A DNA stretch of 64,000 nt, taken from positions 1-64,000 of the forward strand of contig NZ_SSSR01000007.1 in the NCBI RefSeq assembly GCF_009469695.1, in the 5' to 3' direction. This document shows, in pieces, positions 55,814-64,000 of this stretch (positions are counted from its first letter, which is position 1; the number at the start of each line of letters is the position of its first letter). The translations under genes and the position numbers were made by a program. The notes under the pieces were generated by a model, which saw nothing but the letters and a program-made list of their open reading frames with translations, was not told the DNA's origin and ran no database searches. This DNA is from Propionivibrio limicola. Lineage in GTDB: Bacteria > Pseudomonadota > Gammaproteobacteria > Burkholderiales > Rhodocyclaceae.

Positions 55814-57697
55814 ATGCATCACCCATCGACTAAAGAGCTTGCCACGGACGGTCGTTTCCGACTCAAATCGAGCTTGCGCATGATGGCACTTTGCGGTGTT
55901 CTTGGTATTTCGGCGTTCCTTACCGCCTGCGGCGGGAGCGATAGCGACGATGAAGTGGCCGTTACCGAGCCATCCGTTCCGCAGCTTTCAGCGGCCGTCG
56001 GCACTACGCTGAGCAAGTGCGCCGATCTGGCTTCAACCTTCAGTTACTCCGGGCTCAAAATCACCTCATCGACACTGGTGGCCGCCGGCTCGACCGTGAC
56101 GGCTGACGGAGAGACTTACACGCTGCCCGAGCACTGCTATGTGCAGGGCTACATGAACGAGCGCGTCAGCGTCGTGGATGGACAGACGTACCGGATCGGT
56201 TTCGAGATGAAGCTGCCGAAGGACTGGAACGGCCGCTTCTTCTTCCAGCCGAACGGCGGAACCGAAGGCACGCTGCTCCTGCCGCAGAACCAGGCGAACG
56301 GGCGCATGCTCGGCGGCGGCCCGGTGACGACCGGCCTGAACAAGGGCTTTGCCGTTTTGAGCTCCGATTCGGGGCATGACGGCAACGCCCGAACCGATGT
56401 CGCGGCGAGCATTCGTGGCGCGGTGTTCGGCATCGACCCCGGCTCACGTACCGACAACGCGCATCGCTACGTGGCGACCCTGACGCCGATGGCCAAAGGC
56501 CTGATCGCAGCGGCTTACGGCAAGGGGCCGGACCGTTCCTACATGATCGGCTGCTCGAACGGCGGGCGCGTCGCCCTCGTGACGGCAGCGCGCTATCCCG
56601 ACATGTTCGACGGCATCCTGTCGGCCGCGCCGGCCGTCAGCCTGCCAACGGGAACGGTCGCCGCGATGTGGAATGCGCAAGCCATGGCGCCCGTCTCGCC
56701 GCTGGTGGATGGCAAGGCCGATATTTCCAACAGTTTTATCCAGGCCGAAATGGATCTCGTGAAGAGCAAGGTGCTGGCCAAGTGCGATGCGCTCGACGGT
56801 GTGGCCGACGGCATCGTCGCCGACTACAAGGCCTGCAAGACGGCCTTCTCGCTGACGGCGGACGTGCCGACTTGCACAGGTGGCGAAACTGCGGGCACCT
56901 GCCTGACGAGCGCCCAGAAAACCGCAATGGCCAAGCTGATGGGTGGTCCGAAGAAGGCCGACGGAACGGCGATCTACGCCGACATGGACTACGATCCGGG
57001 CATGGCCGCGCCCGGATGGCGGGCGTGGATGATGGGGATGACCTCGAATGCGGCCGGCCCGGCCTCGGCGAGCAACCCGACCAGCCAGATCTTCAACCTG
57101 ATGGCGCCAAGCATGGGGCTGATGTTCTCCAGCCCGGCGGTCGACCCGGCAACGCTGACAAGCTCGGCCACCGGCCTTTTCGACTATGTCATGAATTTCA
57201 ACATGACGACCGATCTGGCCAAGGTCTATGCGACGGGCAACGGCTTTGCCGATTCGCCATGGAACGAGTACACGCCGCCGAACCGGGACGATCTGAGCGC
57301 ATTGCGCAATCGCGGCGGCAAGGTGCTGCTCTTCCACGGCACGGCCGATCCGATCTGGTACTTCAACGACACGATCAACTGGTACGAGGCGCTCAAGGCA
57401 AAAATGGGGTCAAACACCGAATCGTTCAGCCGCGTCTTCCCGGTTCCGGGCATGAACCATTGCTCGGGCGGCCCGGCGGCCGACCGCTTTGACATGGTGA
57501 CGGCACTGGTCGACTGGGTCGAGAAAGGGCAGGCGCCGGAGTCCGTGATGGCCTCGGTGCGCCCGGTGGCCAAAAATAGCGGCATGGATGCCAGCTGGCC
57601 GACGAACCGTACCCGCCTGCTCTGCCCGTACCCGAAGGTCGCGCGCTACAAGGGAACCGGCAACACGGAGGACGCGATCAACTATAGCTGCCAATAA
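55814..57697 (+). CDS. tannase/feruloyl esterase-family lipoprotein
   Basis: Predicted secreted or outer-membrane carboxylesterase of 627 aa that hydrolyses ester bonds of plant phenolics or similar compounds. A lipobox (LTACGG) is at about residue 40. Catalytic Ser is S248 in GCSNGGR; Asp lies in FHGTADPIW and His in GMNHCSGG, with the two family cysteines flanking the catalytic site (the C-terminal one beside the His). GGAGGGG precedes the start. It is monocistronic with a terminator at 57727, next to an AraC regulator. The natural substrate is unknown; MHET-cleaving enzymes belong to the same family. Confidence 0.88.
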   Translation: MHHPSTKELATDGRFRLKSSLRMMALCGVLGISAFLTACGGSDSDDEVAVTEPSVPQLSAAVGTTLSKCADLASTFSYSGLKITSSTLVAAGSTVTADGETYTLPEHCYVQGYMNERVSVVDGQTYRIGFEMKLPKDWNGRFFFQPNGGTEGTLLLPQNQANGRMLGGGPVTTGLNKGFAVLSSDSGHDGNARTDVAASIRGAVFGIDPGSRTDNAHRYVATLTPMAKGLIAAAYGKGPDRSYMIGCSNGGRVALVTAARYPDMFDGILSAAPAVSLPTGTVAAMWNAQAMAPVSPLVDGKADISNSFIQAEMDLVKSKVLAKCDALDGVADGIVADYKACKTAFSLTADVPTCTGGETAGTCLTSAQKTAMAKLMGGPKKADGTAIYADMDYDPGMAAPGWRAWMMGMTSNAAGPASASNPTSQIFNLMAPSMGLMFSSPAVDPATLTSSATGLFDYVMNFNMTTDLAKVYATGNGFADSPWNEYTPPNRDDLSALRNRGGKVLLFHGTADPIWYFNDTINWYEALKAKMGSNTESFSRVFPVPGMNHCSGGPAADRFDMVTALVDWVEKGQAPESVMASVRPVAKNSGMDASWPTNRTRLLCPYPKVARYKGTGNTEDAINYSCQ

Positions 57698-57726
57698 TCC
57701 CTAACCACCCTAAGCTCTGCTGTTGG

Positions 57727-57768
57727 CCGTCATCGCTCTCCCCGTGGGGCGGTGACGGTTTTTTTTGA
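57727..57768 (+). terminator. intrinsic terminator after the tannase-family gene
   Basis: CCGTCATCGC and GCGGTGACGG arms with an inner CCCC-gt-GGGG hairpin, followed by eight T. A strong rho-independent terminator. Confidence 0.88.
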
Positions 57769-57839
57769 CCGAGGTCAGGATCAGCGCCAGCCTCCTGACG
57801 GGCCGCCGTGCCAGTACGGCGCCCGACACGCGCCGCCGA

Positions 57840-59204
57840 TCAGCCGAATTTCGGCAAGTGCTGCAGCGACTTCTGGATGGCCTCGTCGGGGTACTCGAAG
57901 TCGACCAGTTCGCCCGCGAAATAGCGGTCGTAGGACGCCATGTCGAAGTGGCCATGGCCGGTCAGGTTGACGAGGATGGTCTTGGCTTCGCCCGTCTCTT
58001 TGCAGCGCAGCGCCTCGTCGATGGCGCCGCGAATGGCGTGGCAGGACTCCGGCGCCGGAATGACGCCTTCGGCGCGCGAGAACAACACACCGGCTTCGAA
58101 GGTGGCGACTTGCGGTACGGCGAGCGCCTCGATCAGCCCTTCGTGGTAAAGCTGCGAAAGAATCGGGCAGGCGCCGTGATAGCGCAGTCCGCCGGCGTGG
58201 ATGCCCGGCGGCATGAAGTCGTGCCCGAGCGTGTACATTTTCATGAGCGGCGTGAATCCCGACGAGTCGCCGAAATCGTAGGCGTATTGGCCCTTCGTCA
58301 GCGACGGACACGACGTCGGTTCGACCGCGACCAGCCGCACCGGCTTGCCGTTGCGCCCGCCGGCGGCGTTGTCGGCGACGAAGGGGAAGGCCATGCCGGC
58401 GAACGAGGAACCACCGCCGCACGGCGCGAACACGACGTCCGGCCAATCGCCGGCCAGCTCGAACTGTTTCTTCGCTTCCAGCCCGATGATCGTCTGATGT
58501 AGTGCGACGTGGTTGAGCACCGAGCCGAGCGCGTAGTTGGTGTCGGCGCGCGAGGCGGCTTCTTCGACGGCCTCCGAGATCGCCAGCCCGAGCGAGCCCA
58601 GGTTGTCCGGATCGTTGGCCAGCGCGTCGCGGCCCGTCTGCGTCATCACCGACGGGCTGGCGAACACTTCGGCGCCCCACGTCTGCATCATCGAACGGCG
58701 GTAAGGCTTCTGGTTGTAGCTGACCTTGACCATGTAGACGCGCACGTCGAGGCCGAACATCTGGCCGGCCAGCGCCATCGAGCAACCCCACTGCCCGGCG
58801 CCGGTCTCGGTGACGATCCGCTTGATCCCGGCCTGCTTGTTGTAATACGCCTGCGCGACGGCGGTGTTCGGCTTGTGCGAACCGGCCGGCGAGACGCTTT
58901 CCTTCTTGTAGTAAATCCGCGCCGGCGTGCCGAGCATCTCCTCAAGGCGCACGGCGCGCACGAGCGGGGCGGGGCGCCACAGGCGATAGATTTCGCGTAC
59001 CTCCTGCGGAATCGGAATCCAGCGCTCCATCGACATTTCCTGTTCGAGGATGCTCATCGGGAAAATGGCGCTCATCTGTTCGATTGTCGCCGGTTTGCCG
59101 TCCGCCCCGAGCGCCGGCAACGGCGGATTCGGCATGTCGGCAGCGACGTTGTACCAATGGGTCGGAATTTCGGATTGCGGCAGATCGAAGCGAAGGGATT
59201 CCAT
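57840..59204 (-). CDS. trpB2: TrpB2-type tryptophan synthase beta-like protein
   Basis: PLP-dependent enzyme of 454 aa of the TrpB2 (TrpB-related) group, which converts indole and serine or phosphoserine to tryptophan, often without a partner TrpA. PLP Lys is in GSHKPNTA, the phosphate loop is APCGGGSSFAG, and ETGAGQWG holds the catalytic Glu. The N-terminal extension (LPTHWYN-like IPTHWYNV) and length distinguish it from standard TrpB. No trpA is adjacent. Its role may be indole salvage. Confidence 0.9.
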   Translation of the reverse strand: MESLRFDLPQSEIPTHWYNVAADMPNPPLPALGADGKPATIEQMSAIFPMSILEQEMSMERWIPIPQEVREIYRLWRPAPLVRAVRLEEMLGTPARIYYKKESVSPAGSHKPNTAVAQAYYNKQAGIKRIVTETGAGQWGCSMALAGQMFGLDVRVYMVKVSYNQKPYRRSMMQTWGAEVFASPSVMTQTGRDALANDPDNLGSLGLAISEAVEEAASRADTNYALGSVLNHVALHQTIIGLEAKKQFELAGDWPDVVFAPCGGGSSFAGMAFPFVADNAAGGRNGKPVRLVAVEPTSCPSLTKGQYAYDFGDSSGFTPLMKMYTLGHDFMPPGIHAGGLRYHGACPILSQLYHEGLIEALAVPQVATFEAGVLFSRAEGVIPAPESCHAIRGAIDEALRCKETGEAKTILVNLTGHGHFDMASYDRYFAGELVDFEYPDEAIQKSLQHLPKFG

Positions 59205-59298
59205 GCACTAATCTCCTGAGACTGGGGCGCCCGCGCGGGGCGGGAAAAGGCGCCAGTATAGCGGTCGTGCGTTGTGCTAGCATTTTCGCTCCAAGGAC

Positions 59299-59341
59299 GT
59301 GAGGACGACCTCACCTCTCCAATTCGTTTGGGGACGGCCCC
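59299..59341 (+). promoter_or_regulatory. guanidine-II (mini-ykkC) riboswitch
   Basis: Two small hairpins with the diagnostic ACGR tetraloops: GTGAGG-ACGA-CCTCAC (59299-59314) and GGGG-ACGG-CCCC (59330-59341), joined by a 15-base linker. The ribosome site GAGGAG at 59351-59356 follows at once. This matches the mini-ykkC class, which binds guanidinium through loop-loop pairing and turns on translation. The gene downstream encodes a Gdx-type exporter, as known for this class. Confidence 0.92.
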
Positions 59342-59361
59342 GCTTGTTTGAGGAGCGTTTC

Positions 59362-59679
59362 GTGAATTGGATAATCCTTGTCGTCGCCGGGCTGCTTGAA
59401 GTCGGTTGGGCGATTGGACTCAAGTACTCCGAAGGTTTTACGCGACTGTGGCCCTCGGTCTGGACCAGTCTGTCCATGCTGCTCAGCGTTGGCTTGCTCG
59501 GCGTCGCCATGAAATCACTGCCGGTGGGTACGGCCTATGCGGTCTGGGTGGGTATCGGCGCCATCGGGACCGCCGTTATGGGCATCGTTCTATTCGGCGA
59601 GCCGGCCAACTCCACCCGATTGCTGAGCCTGCTTCTGATTTTCGCCGGTATCGTTGGCCTCAAGTTGTCGGCGCCTTGA
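59362..59679 (+). CDS. gdx: guanidinium exporter Gdx (SugE), SMR family
   Basis: Four-helix small multidrug resistance-family transporter of 105 aa. The conserved Glu of helix 1 is E13 in [14 protein letters not shown], and the [19 protein letters not shown] segment (19 residues) is the Gdx-type helix 3. Members with this signature export guanidinium in exchange for protons. The start is GTG at 59362, placed 5 bases after GAGGAG and 20 bases after the guanidine-II riboswitch, which supports the substrate. Confidence 0.93.
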   Translation: MNWIILVVAGLLEVGWAIGLKYSEGFTRLWPSVWTSLSMLLSVGLLGVAMKSLPVGTAYAVWVGIGAIGTAVMGIVLFGEPANSTRLLSLLLIFAGIVGLKLSAP

Positions 59680-59866
59680 CTGTCCGTGCCGGAGCGTTCC
59701 GAGGCCGTCAGTTGTGCGCGATCCGATGCTTGGCCGGGAAAAATCGTGAAAGCACCGGCCTTGAGGAAATAGCGTTTCAGCGGCGCGCTTTGGCGACGCC
59801 CTGGGTGTAACAGGTTGCGGTCGTTTATAAGCGGTTGTAAGGCGGTCGTCGGTCGACGCGGGCGGC

Positions 59867-61246
59867 TTACGCTTCCCAGCGCAGCCGGGCCTCGAAGCCG
59901 ACGATCTGTCCGCCTTCAGTACGGTTGGCGAGTTCGAGGCGGGCACCGTGCAGTTCGGCGATGCGGCTGACGATGGTCAGGCCGAGGCCGCTGCCTTCGG
60001 CGGTGACCGAGTTGCCGCGATAGAAGCGTTCGATCAGCCGCGGCAGTTCGTCGGCGGGAACGCCGGGGCCGTTGTCGCTGACGCCGATCACCGGGGCACC
60101 GTTCTCGGTGCGCAGGAAAACGCCGATGCGGCAGTCGGCCGGGCAGTAGCGCACGGCGTTGTCGATCAGGTTGCGCAGGACGATTTCGAGCAGCCCGGCA
60201 TCGCCCTCGACGATGGCATCCGGCGCCGCGAGGTCGAGCTCGATCGTCGCGGCGTGGGAGGTGTCGCGAACGCCGGCGACGACGCGCCGGGCAAGGTCGG
60301 CCAGCGGCACCGGCTGCGAATCGGGCAGTCGGCCCAGCGGGTCGAGGCGGGCCAGGCGCAGCATCTGCTCGACGAGGCGCGTCGCGCGGTCAAGCCCGGC
60401 CATGGTTTGCGCGAGGGCGTGGGTGCGTTGTTCGGCGCTGCCGCTCAGCTGGGCGACCTGTGCCTGGATGCGGGCGGCGGCGAGCGGCGTGCGCAGTTCG
60501 TGCGCCGCGTCGGCGGTGAAGCGGCGTTCGTTTTCCAGCGTCTGCCCCAAACGGAAGAGCAGCCGGTTGATGGCGGCGACGAGCGGCTGTGCCTCCCGCG
60601 GCACATCGCGCGTGGCGAGGGCGGCCATGTTGTCGGCGGAGCGGGTCGATACTTCGGATGCCAGATCGTCGAGCGGCTTCAAGCCGCGCCGGACCGAGAA
60701 ATAAATCGCCAGCAGGAGCAGCGGCAACATGAGGGCGATCGGCTTGATCGTCTTGTAGGCGATTTCCAGCGCTTCCTTGTCGCGCTTTGGGATCGACTCG
60801 ACGATCTGGACGCGCAGCGCGTGGTCGGCCGATTCGAGCAGCAGGCTGCGCCACGGCGTGCCGGCGTCGTCGAGCGTGGCGTAGCCGAGAGGGCCATTGA
60901 TCGGCGTGGCCGGCGCGTCCGGCGAACGGGTGAGCACGGTGCCGTCGGGGCGGCCGATCTGGTATTCGAGTGTCAGCCGGTTGCGGCGTGGCGAGAGGCC
61001 GCGTAGGCCGGCGATGCGGGCCGGCAGCTCGCGGAAATGATCGTCGCCGCTCTCCGCCTGCGCCAGGACAAGCTGCGCTGTTTTGGCCAACTGGTCGTCC
61101 ATCAGCTCCTGCACTTCATGGCGGGCGCGGCGGTAGCTGATCGAGGAGGCCAGCCCGAGCATGAGCAGCGAAGCGACCGAGACGAGCAGCAGCAGGCGCC
61201 TGCGCAGCGAAGGGACGGAGCCGGAATCGAGGGCGCCGGATTTCAA
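59867..61246 (-). CDS. sensor histidine kinase (QseC/TctE type)
   Basis: Inner-membrane kinase of 459 aa: helix 1 (about 17-36), periplasmic sensor (about 40-160), helix 2 (about 165-185), a HAMP-like linker, a DHp domain with phospho-acceptor His in AAHELRTPLAA, and the ATPase domain (about 345-455) with N box LRNLIDNAVRY, G1 VSDNGPGVP and GSGLGLTIV. The start overlaps the response regulator stop by 4 bases, so both are co-transcribed, along with the TPR gene. The stimulus is unknown; the type includes QseC and PmrB. Confidence 0.9.
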   Translation of the reverse strand: MKSGALDSGSVPSLRRRLLLLVSVASLLMLGLASSISYRRARHEVQELMDDQLAKTAQLVLAQAESGDDHFRELPARIAGLRGLSPRRNRLTLEYQIGRPDGTVLTRSPDAPATPINGPLGYATLDDAGTPWRSLLLESADHALRVQIVESIPKRDKEALEIAYKTIKPIALMLPLLLLAIYFSVRRGLKPLDDLASEVSTRSADNMAALATRDVPREAQPLVAAINRLLFRLGQTLENERRFTADAAHELRTPLAAARIQAQVAQLSGSAEQRTHALAQTMAGLDRATRLVEQMLRLARLDPLGRLPDSQPVPLADLARRVVAGVRDTSHAATIELDLAAPDAIVEGDAGLLEIVLRNLIDNAVRYCPADCRIGVFLRTENGAPVIGVSDNGPGVPADELPRLIERFYRGNSVTAEGSGLGLTIVSRIAELHGARLELANRTEGGQIVGFEARLRWEA

Positions 61247-61905
61247 TTTGCGTCACCCAGTTGGTAGCCGAGGCCGCGCACGGTACGGATGAAGTCGGCA
61301 CCGAATTTCTTGCGCAAATGATGCACATAGACTTCGACCGTGTTGCTTCCCGTTTCCTCTCCCCACGCGTAGAGGCTTTCCTCGAGCTGGGCGCGCGTGC
61401 GGATATGGTTCTTGTGGCGCAACAGGTCTTCGAGCAGCGCGAACTCGCGCGCCGAGAGCAGCACGTTCTGGCCGTTGAAACTCACCTGCTTGGCGGCCGG
61501 TTCGAGCACGACGCCGCCGTGTTCGAGCGTCGGCTTCGCTTCGCCGGCCGCACGGCGCAGCAGCGCGCGCAGGCGGGCCAGCAGTTCCTGCAGGTCGAAG
61601 GGCTTGGTCAGGTAGTCGTCGGCGCCGGCGTCGAGGCCGGCCACCTTGTCGGCGCTCGCGTCGCGCGCGGTGAGAATCAGCACCGGCAGACGGCTGCCGC
61701 GGTTGCGCAGATCTTTCAACACCGACAGGCCGTCGCGCTTGGGCAGGCCAAGATCGAGCACGCACGCATCGTAGGGATGGTCGAGCAGGGCGAGGCGGGC
61801 GGCCTCGCCGTCGCGCACCCAGTCGACCGCGTGATCGGCCAGTTTCAGCCCGGCATGGATGCCGTCTCCCAGCAGTGCATCGTCTTCAACCAGCAATATC
61901 CGCAC
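61243..61905 (-). CDS. OmpR-family response regulator
   Basis: 220-aa DNA-binding regulator: receiver domain (1-115) with acidic pocket VEDD, phospho-acceptor D51 (CVLDLGLP) and Lys in LTKPFDL, then a winged-helix effector domain (about 125-218). It is most like QseB/TctD/PmrA regulators and pairs with the kinase at 59867. It starts 12 bp after the TPR-protein gene stop. Confidence 0.93.
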   Translation of the reverse strand: MRILLVEDDALLGDGIHAGLKLADHAVDWVRDGEAARLALLDHPYDACVLDLGLPKRDGLSVLKDLRNRGSRLPVLILTARDASADKVAGLDAGADDYLTKPFDLQELLARLRALLRRAAGEAKPTLEHGGVVLEPAAKQVSFNGQNVLLSAREFALLEDLLRHKNHIRTRAQLEESLYAWGEETGSNTVEVYVHHLRKKFGADFIRTVRGLGYQLGDAN

Positions 61906-61917
61906 GTTTTCTCCCGT

Positions 61918-62568
61918 TTATTTCGATTCTTTGTCGAGTTTCGCCAGCAACGCCTGGACTTCCTGCCGGCGGCCGTTGTCGGCCAACTCGCGGCCGGGGC
62001 GCGGCGCGGCTTTGAGTGCCTTTTCCAGATACTGGCGTGCTTCCGCCGGGCGGTCGCGGTCGGCCAGATACTCGCCATAAAAGAAGTTCGGGTCAATCCC
62101 GTCCGGGTTGAGGGCGAGCGATTTCTTGAAGTACTCCTCGGCACGGGCCTTGTCGCCGAAACCGACCGGCCAGCCCGGGACCCTGGCGTAGAGCGTCGCC
62201 AGACTGGTGTAAGCCGAGCCATTGAGTGCCTTGTCGTTGAGCTTCAGCGCTTCCTCGAAACGTTTTCTGGCTTCCTTGGCCAGCGATAGCGCGCCCAGTC
62301 CGCCGCGCGCGCCGGCTTCGCTGGAAACGACGATACCGTCCCAGATCAGTGCTTCGGCCATGCCAGGATTGGTTTCGACGATCTGGCGCGATTTCTGCGC
62401 CAGCGCCTGGTACTGATCCGCCTGCTGTTTTTCCGGCATCCGGTACTTGATCTCCGCCCACTGGTCCTGAATCGGGCGAATCAGCTCCTCGGGCGTGGCC
62501 GCGTGCGCGGCGCTGGCGAGCAGGAGCGCAAAAAGGGCGGAGGCGGTGGTCTTGATGATCGAGCGCAT
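61918..62568 (-). CDS. exported TPR-repeat protein
   Basis: 216-aa periplasmic protein with a signal peptide (MRSIIKTTASALFALLLASA, 20 residues) and helical repeats of TPR type (about 45-200; ALKLNDKALNGSAYTSLATL, ARAEEYFKKSLALNPDGIDP and AEARQYLEKALKAAP). The ATG at 62568 is used rather than one five codons earlier. It is first in the unit with the response regulator and kinase, so it may be part of the signal path or simply co-regulated. A CGCAGAG-type repeat lies upstream. Confidence 0.75.
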   Translation of the reverse strand: MRSIIKTTASALFALLLASAAHAATPEELIRPIQDQWAEIKYRMPEKQQADQYQALAQKSRQIVETNPGMAEALIWDGIVVSSEAGARGGLGALSLAKEARKRFEEALKLNDKALNGSAYTSLATLYARVPGWPVGFGDKARAEEYFKKSLALNPDGIDPNFFYGEYLADRDRPAEARQYLEKALKAAPRPGRELADNGRRQEVQALLAKLDKESK

Positions 62569-62602
62569 GGTGGTTCCTTTCATACGGTGATAAACGCTTT
62601 CG

Positions 62603-62692
62603 ACGCAGAGATCGCAGAGATACAGAGAGCGCAGAGAAAACCTTTTTTCTCGCTTTTCTCTGCGTACTCTGCGCCTCTGCGATCTCTGCGTT
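62603..62692. repeat. CGCAGAG-type palindromic intergenic repeat, copy 2
   Basis: CGCAGAG heptamers on the left and CTCTGCG on the right, ending tgcgttgaaagag, as in 7881-7967. It forms a long imperfect hairpin in the gap between the SDR gene and the TPR gene. Confidence 0.7.
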
Positions 62693-62715
62693 GAAAGAGG
62701 TTTGGTGGCATGTCG

Positions 62716-63501
62716 TTATCGGCCGGCGGCGTGTTGTTTGATGATCGGCAGTTTGCCGGCGAGGCTGCGGTCGATGAGGCCGGGGGCGATGCCGTTGAGC
62801 CAGGCGAAGAAGCGTTCGGGAAAGCCGATGTGCAGTTCGCGGTCGTTGCGCACGAGCGCGGTCACGATTTCGCAGGCGACGTCGGCGGCGCTGTCGCTCT
62901 GGCTGTTGAGCGCCCGGTTGAGCGCGGTGACGGCGGCGCTGTTCATTGGCGTGTCGATGGAGCGCGGCGCGATATGCACGACGGCAACGCGCGTGTCAGC
63001 GAGTTCGCGCCGCAGCGCCTGCGAGAAGCCGCGCAGACCGGCCTTGGCCGCCGAATAGGCGGCAAATCCGGCGAACGGCAGGCTACCGAAGGTCGAGCCG
63101 ATGTTGACGACGACGGCTTCCGGCTGCGCCTTCAGCCACGGCAAGAGAGCGTGCGTGAGGCGGATCGGCGCTTCGAGGCTGGTGGCGAGCACCTGTTCGA
63201 TGGCGGCCCATTCCTGATTTTCGAGCAGGCCGAAGAGGCTCGCGCCGGCGTTGTTGATCAGCACGTTGGCGCCGAATTCACGGGCGGCATGGGCGACGGT
63301 GGCGATGCCATCGGCTTGGGTGAGATCGGCGCCGACGACAGCCGTGCGGCCGCCGAGCGAAGTCTGCAGCGCGGTGAGGCGCTCGGCGTTGCGGCCAGCC
63401 AGCAGCAAGGTGGCGCCAGCCTCGGTGAGTTGCTTCGCCAGTTCGCTGCCGAGTCCGCCGGTCGCACCGGTGAGCAGGATGCGGGCGTGCTGGAGTTTCA
63501 T
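62716..63501 (-). CDS. SDR-family oxidoreductase
   Basis: Classical short-chain dehydrogenase of 261 aa. Cofactor motif TGATGGLG, NNAG in INNAGAS, catalytic Ser in NIGSTFGS and YSAAK with the catalytic Tyr and Lys. A hydrophobic C-terminal stretch (RFFAWLNGIAPGLID) is typical of the YbbO/DltE-like SDRs that act on lipids or retinoid-like aldehydes. It overlaps the gene at 63498 by 4 bases, so the two are co-transcribed. Substrate unknown. Confidence 0.88.
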   Translation of the reverse strand: MKLQHARILLTGATGGLGSELAKQLTEAGATLLLAGRNAERLTALQTSLGGRTAVVGADLTQADGIATVAHAAREFGANVLINNAGASLFGLLENQEWAAIEQVLATSLEAPIRLTHALLPWLKAQPEAVVVNIGSTFGSLPFAGFAAYSAAKAGLRGFSQALRRELADTRVAVVHIAPRSIDTPMNSAAVTALNRALNSQSDSAADVACEIVTALVRNDRELHIGFPERFFAWLNGIAPGLIDRSLAGKLPIIKQHAAGR

Positions 63502-64000
63502 GACGTCTCCCGGGCGGTCGGCAGGGCGCGGAAAATGTCCGCGTAAAGCTTGAAGAAGACCTTGGCGCAATGCACGACCTCGGCCTGATCTTCCGGCGTC
63601 ATCTTGTCGAGCAGATCGGCGAGGTGGCGGGTGTGTTCCTGATCGAGCGTGCCGTGTGAGCGCAGGTAGGTGAAGGCCTGGTCGGGCACTCCCAAGGCTT
63701 CCTGAATGCGGTCGGCGGCGTTGAGCGCGAGGGCGACGCTGGTGCCTTCGAGCACGAACACCATGCCGAAGAAGCCGGCCGGATTGCGGCGATAAACGAG
63801 GTCGTAGGCGTAGGCGACCATCAGCTCGGCCGGCAGGTCCGGCTGGCTGTGGCGTACCGCCTCGGCGTCGCCACCGGCCGCCGCGATGTCGTTGAGAATC
63901 CATTCCTCGTGGCCGATTTCTTCCTCGATGTATTCGGCGACCGGGCGGCGCAGCCAGGCGAGGCGTTCGGGCAGGCGGCCGCCGAGCGCCATCAAAAGCG
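63498..64000 (-). CDS. TenA/PqqC-like helical protein, 5' end outside the window
   Basis: About 165 residues are visible and the frame stays open to the window edge, so the true start lies beyond 64000. The residues EEIGHEEWILNDI, DLVYRRNPAGFFGMVFVLEG (20 residues) and LRSHGTLDQEHTRHLADLLD (20 residues) supply Glu and His ligands in the manner of iron-containing redox enzymes of the TenA/PqqC/heme-oxygenase-like superfamily. It is coupled to the SDR at 62716. The reaction is unknown; a lipid- or aldehyde-related oxidation is one possibility. Confidence 0.72.
   Translation of the reverse strand, partial: LLMALGGRLPERLAWLRRPVAEYIEEEIGHEEWILNDIAAAGGDAEAVRHSQPDLPAELMVAYAYDLVYRRNPAGFFGMVFVLEGTSVALALNAADRIQEALGVPDQAFTYLRSHGTLDQEHTRHLADLLDKMTPEDQAEVVHCAKVFFKLYADIFRALPTARETS

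Overview
The window looks like a chromosomal segment of a betaproteobacterium, most probably in or near the Rhodocyclales. This is inferred from gene content and order only: the mreBCD-mrdAB-rlpA cell-shape block, a gshA-gshB block beside a soluble PTS, metX-metW, a gatC-gatA-gatB cluster, the ferrooxidans-type GshA family, high G+C and CGCAGAG-type intergenic repeats. No rRNA or tRNA gene was seen.

Region by region. 0-12 kb: a periplasmic-sensor GGDEF-EAL protein, small envelope proteins, a 2-hydroxyacid dehydrogenase, an ABC-F ATPase (YheS type), purU and thrH. 10.4-13.1 kb: a minus-strand operon with a TRAP solute receptor (dctP), a sugar isomerase-like TIM barrel and an SDR, behind a sigma70-type promoter whose -10 is bracketed by a palindrome. 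13.2-19.6 kb: a defence island with a mazE/mazF-like toxin-antitoxin pair, a 14-repeat CRISPR array, cas2, cas1, a compact 1109-aa type II-C cas9 and a tracrRNA. It sits between dctP and a GntR/FCD regulator of the same orientation, the likely controller of dctP. 20-26 kb: a second ABC-F ATPase (YbiT type), a membrane diguanylate cyclase, and ahpC-ahpF with an OxyR-like site. 26-29.5 kb: a decayed ccmA fragment, a Tim44-domain protein, an NhaR-type regulator and rlpA.

29.5-35.2 kb carries the rod-shape machinery (mrdB, mrdA, mreD, mreC, mreB), divergent from gatC-gatA-lipoprotein-gatB (35.3-39.0 kb). 39-42.4 kb: a DUF4124-type secreted protein, pyrE, exonuclease III and a YqjD/YqjE/YqjK-like envelope trio. 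42.4-46.2 kb: a SMUG1-type uracil-DNA glycosylase, ampG, metW and metX; metX is preceded by a SAM-II riboswitch candidate with a terminator. 46.4-52.3 kb: ptsI, ptsH, a mannose-type EIIA, apbE, gshB and gshA. 52.4-64 kb: an orphan N6-adenine methyltransferase, panE-like reductase, an AraC regulator beside a tannase-family lipoprotein, a TrpB2-type synthase, a guanidine-II riboswitch candidate with a Gdx/SugE exporter, a two-component system with a TPR protein, and an SDR with a TenA/PqqC-like protein cut by the window end.

The most notable feature is the CRISPR island. The array, repeats and tracrRNA resemble the Neisseria II-C design, but the repeat lacks the TG of the extended -10, a co-directional toxin-antitoxin operon ends 39 bp before the first repeat, and the cas9 and tracrRNA start regions overlap. 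No wholly new system can be claimed from sequence alone; the toxin-antitoxin/CRISPR coupling and the promoter layout are the parts I would test first.
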